A stretch of DNA of 64,000 nucleotides from Siderastrea siderea (taxonomy: Eukaryota; Cnidaria; Anthozoa; Scleractinia; Rhizangiidae): NCBI GenBank assembly GCA_964030785.1, contig OZ034975.1, forward strand, positions 44,376,069-44,440,068, in the 5' to 3' direction. Every line of letters begins with the position of its first letter. The first letter of the stretch is position 1. Shown here in pieces: positions 14,801 through 64,000 of the stretch. Position numbers and translations under genes: made by a program. Under the pieces are notes generated by a model that saw only the letters and a program-made list of their open reading frames with translations, did no database searches and had not been told where the DNA came from.

Positions 14801-16265
14801 TAGTATTCTCTTGAACGTCTTTTCAAACAACATTAGCCCAAACCCCGTCCCACCCTAAAAAAACAGAAAGAAAACATTCTCAGACTGAAAACGAGGAGAT
14901 TTTCATGTCTAACTTTGTATTTTAATCCAGCCATAGTTCATTACCTGTGCTACCTCCTGGAAAACCAACAGAGAATATATTTTTAAATCCCTTCGCCCTG
15001 CCCACAAGGAAAAAGCTCTAGGGTTAATGTCACGCAACCAACGGACGTTTTTTTCAGTTTCACGCATTTTTAAGTGCTCATCTGAAACCAATCTACTGAG
15101 AATCTTCTCTCAGTCCTTAAATTAATAACGTAGGATGACAAGAATAGCTTATTTGAAAAAAACAATTTAACCTTATTCCCCAAAGTCACTCGATGCACCC
15201 GACGTTACCGCGGTACATGCATGCAGTTGTCGATTTCACTAAAACTCGTTCTGACTAAATTAATTAGCGGCATCACCCAAAGCAAGAAACAGATGTTTTT
15301 GTATTAACGACTTCTTGTTTCGCTGTTCAGTTCAGAGCTAGTTTCAAAGGAAAGGCATCTTTTGTACAACACCTTAAGCCTGTTTTCTAACGAAAATAGG
15401 AAAAGAAAATCCTCACATCAAAAACGGCGGATGTTTGGTGAAACGGCATGGCAAGTTGTGATATCCTGTCAAGTTTCCTTGCAGTTTGCTTGAATTTTAT
15501 CATAAACAAGGACCACAGCTCTCATCTGTGATACAGCAACATCAAGGTTAGAGGATTTTGTGTTAAAATCGGTTGTTTGCTGATCAAAACCTGCGGTAAA
15601 CGTGAAGTTGTTTGTGTATGTGTACACTGAGTTAATTAGGCTGACTTTTCTGATCGCTTGAATCAACGCATTTTCTCCAACTTTAAAATTCTATAACATC
15701 GCGTCAATAAATTTCCCCAAAGAATCCTTTTAGGAGGCAAAAGAACACCCCTTCTCCTCTTGAAATCCAGATTCTTGACGTATAATATTCGGTACCACAT
15801 ACTTTTTTTAGGGGTAAAACTTGATAAACTTTTTATCTAGTCAAAAGTATGTCGGATAAATTTAATTAGAGCTCGTAAATAAATGAGCAGAAATTGCTGA
15901 AATTGCTTTTGACATATATTTAAACATCGCTCTACAAGTTTGGTTAATTTTTATTGCTCTGGAGTGCTTCATTTTGTCACGCGAAGCCTCGAGATTTGCC
16001 TTCAATTTTGAGCTTCAAAAGCGGTCTTTTGAGCGAATTCCAAACGAACTATGCAGTGATTTGTTTCACATTAAGGTCTACCTAACATAAGAATATGAGC
16101 GGAATTGATTTTTGAGCTGTTGCCACAATATTTTGAAAATGTTTGATTTTTGGCAACATTTGCTCTTAAAAAGTTTAAACGGAATGACAGAGTCCGCGTG
16201 CACCGTCGAAACATGTTTGTAAAATTAAAAAAAGTCATGTTATTTCTGAAGATTTCAACATTGTT
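11820..16265. mobile_element. 4.4-kb inverted repeat (arms about 1.5 kb, loop about 1.4 kb)
   Basis: The left arm (about 11820-13385) and right arm (about 14835-16265) match in inverted orientation over almost their full length. Anchor pairs include 12580-12790 with 15415-15640, 13156-13245 with 14935-15045, and 12090-12120 with 16045-16080. Both arms carry the same short open frame (YTYTNNFTFTAG..., 12578-12787 on + and 15469-15666 on -). The match reflects arm identity and is not proof of coding. The loop (13386-14834) has smaller gttcaacatt-type inverted motifs near 13830-14100 and no recognisable transposase. Target duplications could not be fixed by eye. Likely a non-autonomous DNA transposon or foldback. 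A recent inverted duplication is the alternative. Confidence 0.7.
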
Positions 16266-17672
16266 GCCGTTGTCTCGACATTTAAACCGGTATAGCAGCT
16301 AATCAAGCGCAATAATGCAGATACCACGCAACTCTTAACAACCTCTAATTTCATTGGACCTTGGTATCACGCAGCTCTATTGTTTTCAGGGCCCAATAAT
16401 GAATAAGGAATATACATAAAAATGTTGAATGAATAACGAATGAATCAAAAGAAAAGCGAAAGGAATAATGAATAAGTGAGACACAATTAGCCCTCTTCCA
16501 CCCCCGACTGAGTTCCCACCTTTCTTGATTATATGCGATAATATACTTGCTAATGATGACTCCTCCACATGTTTTATTTCTTTGGCAAGGGGAGGGGTTA
16601 GGGTAATTCAGGATTGTCACGATTGCAGCTGAATAACCAAACGGCCCTAAGTAAGACAAGTACTATTCCACCTCAAAGACCAGTCGCTTTTTCTGCTTTA
16701 GTTTTGCGCTTTCCTCCTATTTGAAGACAAGGTAGCGTGACATTTTACTGTGACGTAACCATTCATGCGTGATTCATGCGGACCATCAAGATGCAAATTC
16801 ACGTACAGCTAAATATTGGCAAGGTTTTCCAAAATGTCTGTGCCCCTGATCCATGATGTCTTCAGTGGCATTTGTTTCAAGTTTTCCCAGAAACATTTAT
16901 AAATCCAGATGGCCGGAAGATAACGGCGGAAGGACTTACACGGCCACTTATTTGCGTGTGTCTGCTTTTTTTATAGAGCGGGGCATGTGAACAACAAAAG
17001 CGACCATTCGTCAATTTGTGGCCGGTTATTCTAAAGTAAGGCAAGTATTACGTTTCCTCGATGTACCATTTCGCCTTCGATAGCTTTGCCGGTCAACCCA
17101 TAGTTACCCATGGCGATTGTCGGGCTTTAAATTAAAATTTGAGCTACCGAATCGTCAGTGATAAAGCCTGTGATGAAACATGTTGTAGGCAGTTGCTTTC
17201 AATGCTTTGTCTGTGGAATAAATAATCACATATATATATTAGTAACTGGTGGTGAGCAAATATTCTCCGGGGATATTTGGGCCACCGGCGCATCAAATTG
17301 AAGAAAATCGAGCAAAATCTTAATCATTGGCGAACGAACGATGGACGGCGATGTACATCGAAGCTTTCGCGCATGCGAACCGTGATACGATGATCACGGC
17401 TCGTAGACGACTCGAAGTCTGTTGCCCTCTCCGAAAACTGTAATTTGAAAACCGATCATGCGAACCTTTCCATATGTTTATAACTCAGGTTAGCTTTTTC
17501 TAGTAACACTGACAGCATGGCCGTATCTTAATAGTCTTTATAGTTTCTAGATTTCGATAGATTTTCTTCGCCGAATGGTGCCGTCCTTCTATTGTAACGG
17601 AACATGGTAACGCAACACTTCCCCTTGCGTGACCGTCTCCAATACTGACTGCCGTTCCTTATTTTAGGAAAA
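16266..17672. other. Spacer upstream of ABCC copy B, presumed promoter region
   Basis: No exon with a domain was recognised here on either strand, and in particular no exons resembling a TMD0 bundle. A TATATATA stretch lies near 17230, about 440 bp before the start codon, but nothing else marks it as a core promoter. Confidence 0.35.
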
Positions 17673-41273
<23,601 letters not shown>

Positions 41274-44200
41274 TGGCCACATTTGTATTTGCACTGTATC
41301 GAGCTCGGAGAACACTTCAGTAATCTTTCGTTTAGTGCAGGACGCTATGTCGTGACACTCAAGAAAAACCTGTTTGTTGGGGGTATCAATCAAATTATTG
41401 TATGTAAGGAAATAGAAGCGGAAAAGCCCACGCGACTGTTTTTTGCTAGCTACCAACAACTGAAAGACCCCACGAAATGAAATAGTCTTTTGCACATCTG
41501 GAATCCACGTTCCAATTTTTCACAGTTCGTATTTAATTTTGCTTGTATACATTTTTCTTGTCGTAATGACTGCCAATTTAAGTGTATTTATAAAAAAAAA
41601 ACTATATTTGGATTACCTGGTTTCTTTTTCTTGTGAGCGAAATGGGCTTTAATTCAAGATCACTCATTCCATGCCTATCTGTTTGCGCAGTGCCCGACAT
41701 ATTTTTGTCAAGAAAAATACAGACAATTGCGGAAAGTTTCACTTTAAGCGCAAAACTTAACGCCGTTTCTGAAAACATAAACTTTTTACGTTTAGTGCGT
41801 GTCCAGAATGAAGTAACTGTCATCCACATGTTTTCTTGGCCCGAAATTTGGGATCTCGGAACATTTTATGAGGGTCGGTGGTTCGACGCCCAGTCCCTAC
41901 CATCGTGTTGTTTCCTTAGACAAGAAACTTTACCCCACATTGTCTCTCTCCACCCAGGTGTAAAAATGGGTACTGGCGACATACTGCTGGGGGTAACCCT
42001 GAAATGGACTAGCATCCCATCCAGGGAGGAGTAGCAATACTCTCAGTTGCTTCGTGCTACAGAAATCGAGATAAGTTCCGACCGTATGGGCCTCCTTGGC
42101 TCGTGTGCGACTTTATCTTACCTTACCTCTGTCACCATATCTAGCGCGAACCCCTCCTCTCTCTTGTTCTTCCACCCCCTCGACCTGCGTACTGCGTGTG
42201 TTTCCGCTCCCGGTAACGACTGTTGTCATGCAGGAGGCAGGTAGAAAGGGAGGGAAGGAGAGAGGGCTTTAATCCCGCCTGGCCTGTCTTCTAGCCATCA
42301 AGTTATGAATTAGATGAATTAATGCCTCCTCAGATAATCTCAATTTGTGACCAATGCTCTGGTTATTTATTTGATTAATAGTACTAGCTTCTGGTATCGT
42401 TTTGGCGAAGAGAAAGTTGGGAAACGTTCTTTTACTTTTTCTTGATTTACTTGAAGGTGACCAGTCTGTGTCTTTAAGTAAGTTAGCAAGCAAACAAACA
42501 AGCAAGCAAACGAAGTAAGAAAGCAAGCAAGTAACAATATTATTTTAGGAGGGCAACAAGTAACAGTTGAGACTAATAAATTAGTGGCCCTCTTTCTTAA
42601 AAAATGAAATATATAAATTATATATTTTAAATTCACCTAGAATATTTCACAAAGATAAAAAGATAAAAAAGTAAAAATAGAATAGGATAAAACTGCATTA
42701 AAATATATCACATTAAAAACTAAGCCAAAATGTATTTTCCAAGGGCGTTCTGAAAGGAAGCAGTAGTGTCTTTTTGTAAACATCAATAGGGATGTTAACT
42801 TGGAAAGTTCTGCCCCCGTCAAGTTCTCTGTTGTAACAGGGACACCCCAAGCATAGTTATAGCTAATTTTGTCCGAATTCATCCGTTGTCATTGTGTGAC
42901 AATTTGTCGTTCTTTGTTTCTTTTTCTATCCTTTCAGTTTCTTTTTTTCCCCCTAGTATCGGGGACCCAGCAAAGAGAGAAACATCGGAAATAAAATTAT
43001 ATTTTGCGGCTTCATGTTCTCTCAAATCGATCGGTAGAAAACGGGAACTTTGAGCTGCCTTGCAGGGGAAATGCTTTTTCCTTGCTTTTTTTTCTCCTTT
43101 AGTAGTTACTTGCCTCCTCCGGGATCCGGGAGCTCATCTAAGCCGGAGCAGAGCAGGGTGGGGAGAATCTGTTCTCAAACAACAGGCTTGGTTACGTACG
43201 CTTTGTATCGGTCCCAGTCCCTGATTCGCTGCCGGCTATTCATCGCTACTCAGCTGTGTGTTTTGGTTCGTGACGCCTACAAAAAAATTTAGAAACGGTC
43301 ATCAAAAGTAAGCTCTACAAATCGTTGTATGTGTCGCAAAATCTGGCCTTAAGATTTTGACATGTGTGTTACTGAGTAATGAAACAGAATCTGTTCAGGA
43401 AGGAAGGAGTTTATTATCGACCTTGGCCTTCGGATTTGGGATCCACTTTCATTCCCTGCGAAGCCGCTCTCTGCATCCGCTTTAAAGATTGTTTCATGAT
43501 TCCTATCAGCTGGTGAGTGGTAATCTATCTTTCTTGTTTTCTAAACACCAGTCTTCGTAGGTGGCACCTTGACCATCTTCTGGCTGCTGCAAAAGGAGGC
43601 TACAAAATTAAAGCTAACTGTCTTAGGTTATTTCGTGATGTAATCGGCTGTGGTTGAAAAATCGAAATGGATAATGGCTTCTTAGGCTCAATTTTTGGCT
43701 TCTCAGTTTAAGCTCGCACAAGATAATTTTATGGTTCGTATTTTCTACTAACATGAATCTAGAACAGTCAATGTGTCTTTAAAACCACCATTTCATTTTA
43801 TATATTATTCGTCTTCCTGTGAACTCGATAGTTGACAAAGGTAAGCCAACTGGTCAATATCGAAGTAAATTGCAAATTAATTCAACACGTAACGCAATCA
43901 CCAATTTCAGCTGTTACCATATATTTTAGTGGGTAGTTCATCAAAACGTTGTTGCATGATACTAATCACTTTCACTTTGTAAAATTTATGTCTCACTATG
44001 GCAAAAATATTCCAAAATTTCAAGTGATCATAGCAACTGTCGTAACACTGAAAGAAGTTCTTTTTGAAATGTAAACAACCTAATAAACTTATATTTGCAT
44101 ACTTTGTTAATTTGTTAATTCCTGATAGCCGAAGTTTATATAAAATGTCTATATTTTTAATTTTAGTCTTGATAATATGCAGTACTGCCTGGTGAGTTTG

Positions 44201-44539
44201 GTGAGGACCTTTTTGTGCAAGCTGCAAGTTATACTAAGTTTGACTACCACTTGCTTAATTGGCCAGGTGCCAAAGAATGTAGTTTTTCTTGAAGTCTATT
44301 TATTTGGGAGATTAAGCTTGCCAGGTGGCTTGCCCATCAGGCATTTTACTCAGTACGAAACAATACATGTACGATAACAACATCTACTTGCACTTGTCCT
44401 GGACAAAAAGGCAGGTACAGTGTACATGTGTGTCGGTTTCACAGAGTATTATTGTATTTTTCATTATGATATGTAGATATGCACAAAAGGTCTTCTCAAA
44501 ATCTAACTGGTGTGCAAGGATTATGTGCAAGTCTTTCTG
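41274..44539. other. Spacer between ABCC copy B and the SH3/ABCC copy C
   Basis: Holds the 3' flank of copy B, a SINE (41870-42130), an aagc/aaac-rich stretch near 42480-42530 and otherwise no recognisable gene. It must include the unmarked promoter of the SH3 exons. No TATA-type signal stood out. Confidence 0.4.
41870..42130 (+). mobile_element. tRNA-derived SINE, family 2, copy 1
   Basis: Shares ggttcgacgcccag (B-box), ttagacaagaaactttacccc, ccacccaggtgt, gggtac(t/c)ggcgacatactgctgg and a 3' end gtgcgactttatcttacc with the copies at 47815, 53484 and 62664. The A-box end is degraded. Confidence 0.8.

Positions 44540-64000
<19,461 letters not shown>

Overview
This window is eukaryotic nuclear DNA, most likely from a cnidarian and probably a stony coral. 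The reasons are many short exons with canonical GT/AG sites in identical phases between paralogues, an AT-rich background, and introns full of short palindromic DNA transposons and tRNA-derived SINEs. The exact species cannot be read from the sequence. All recognisable protein-coding genes are on the + strand.

The backbone is a tandem cluster of ABCC-family (multidrug-resistance-associated protein, MRP1/ABCC1-like) ABC exporters. Copy A (269-1905) is the 3' end of a gene that starts before the window. It carries a 1-nt deletion and a decayed last exon and looks like a pseudogene. Copy B (17673-41273) is complete. I assembled it as 26 exons totalling 4002 nt, an exact multiple of three (1333 residues), with both ABC cassettes intact. 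Copy C (44540-64000, running off the end) has 24 exons in the window. Of the 21 complete shared exons, 16 have the same length as in copy B. Copies B and C keep the lasso/L0 segment but have no TMD0 bundle ahead of it.

The most interesting candidate is the start of copy C. Two exons at 44540-45104 encode an SH3 domain and end in phase 0. The next ABCC exon (47595) begins in phase 0, and I could find no other first exon between them. If they are spliced together, this is an SH3-tagged ABC exporter. Its NBD1-TMD2 linker, expanded to about 217 residues against about 55 in copy B, carries a PxxPxR SH3-ligand motif next to basophilic phosphosites. That would suggest a built-in regulatory contact. 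This is inference from splice phase and motifs and needs transcript support.

Layout: 1-1905 decayed ABCC copy A; 1906-17672 a gene-poor block of nested, mostly non-autonomous DNA transposons (a TA-flanked element at 4922-6725, two related elements with 9-bp target duplications at 7583-9444 and 10250-11549, a 4.4-kb inverted repeat at 11820-16265); 17673-41273 ABCC copy B with a TTAA-flanked element, a Harbinger-like element with a MADF-type fragment, several MITEs and an 815-bp polypyrimidine tract in its introns; 41274-44539 a spacer with a SINE; 44540-64000 the SH3/ABCC copy C with SINEs, MITEs and a LINE fragment in its introns.
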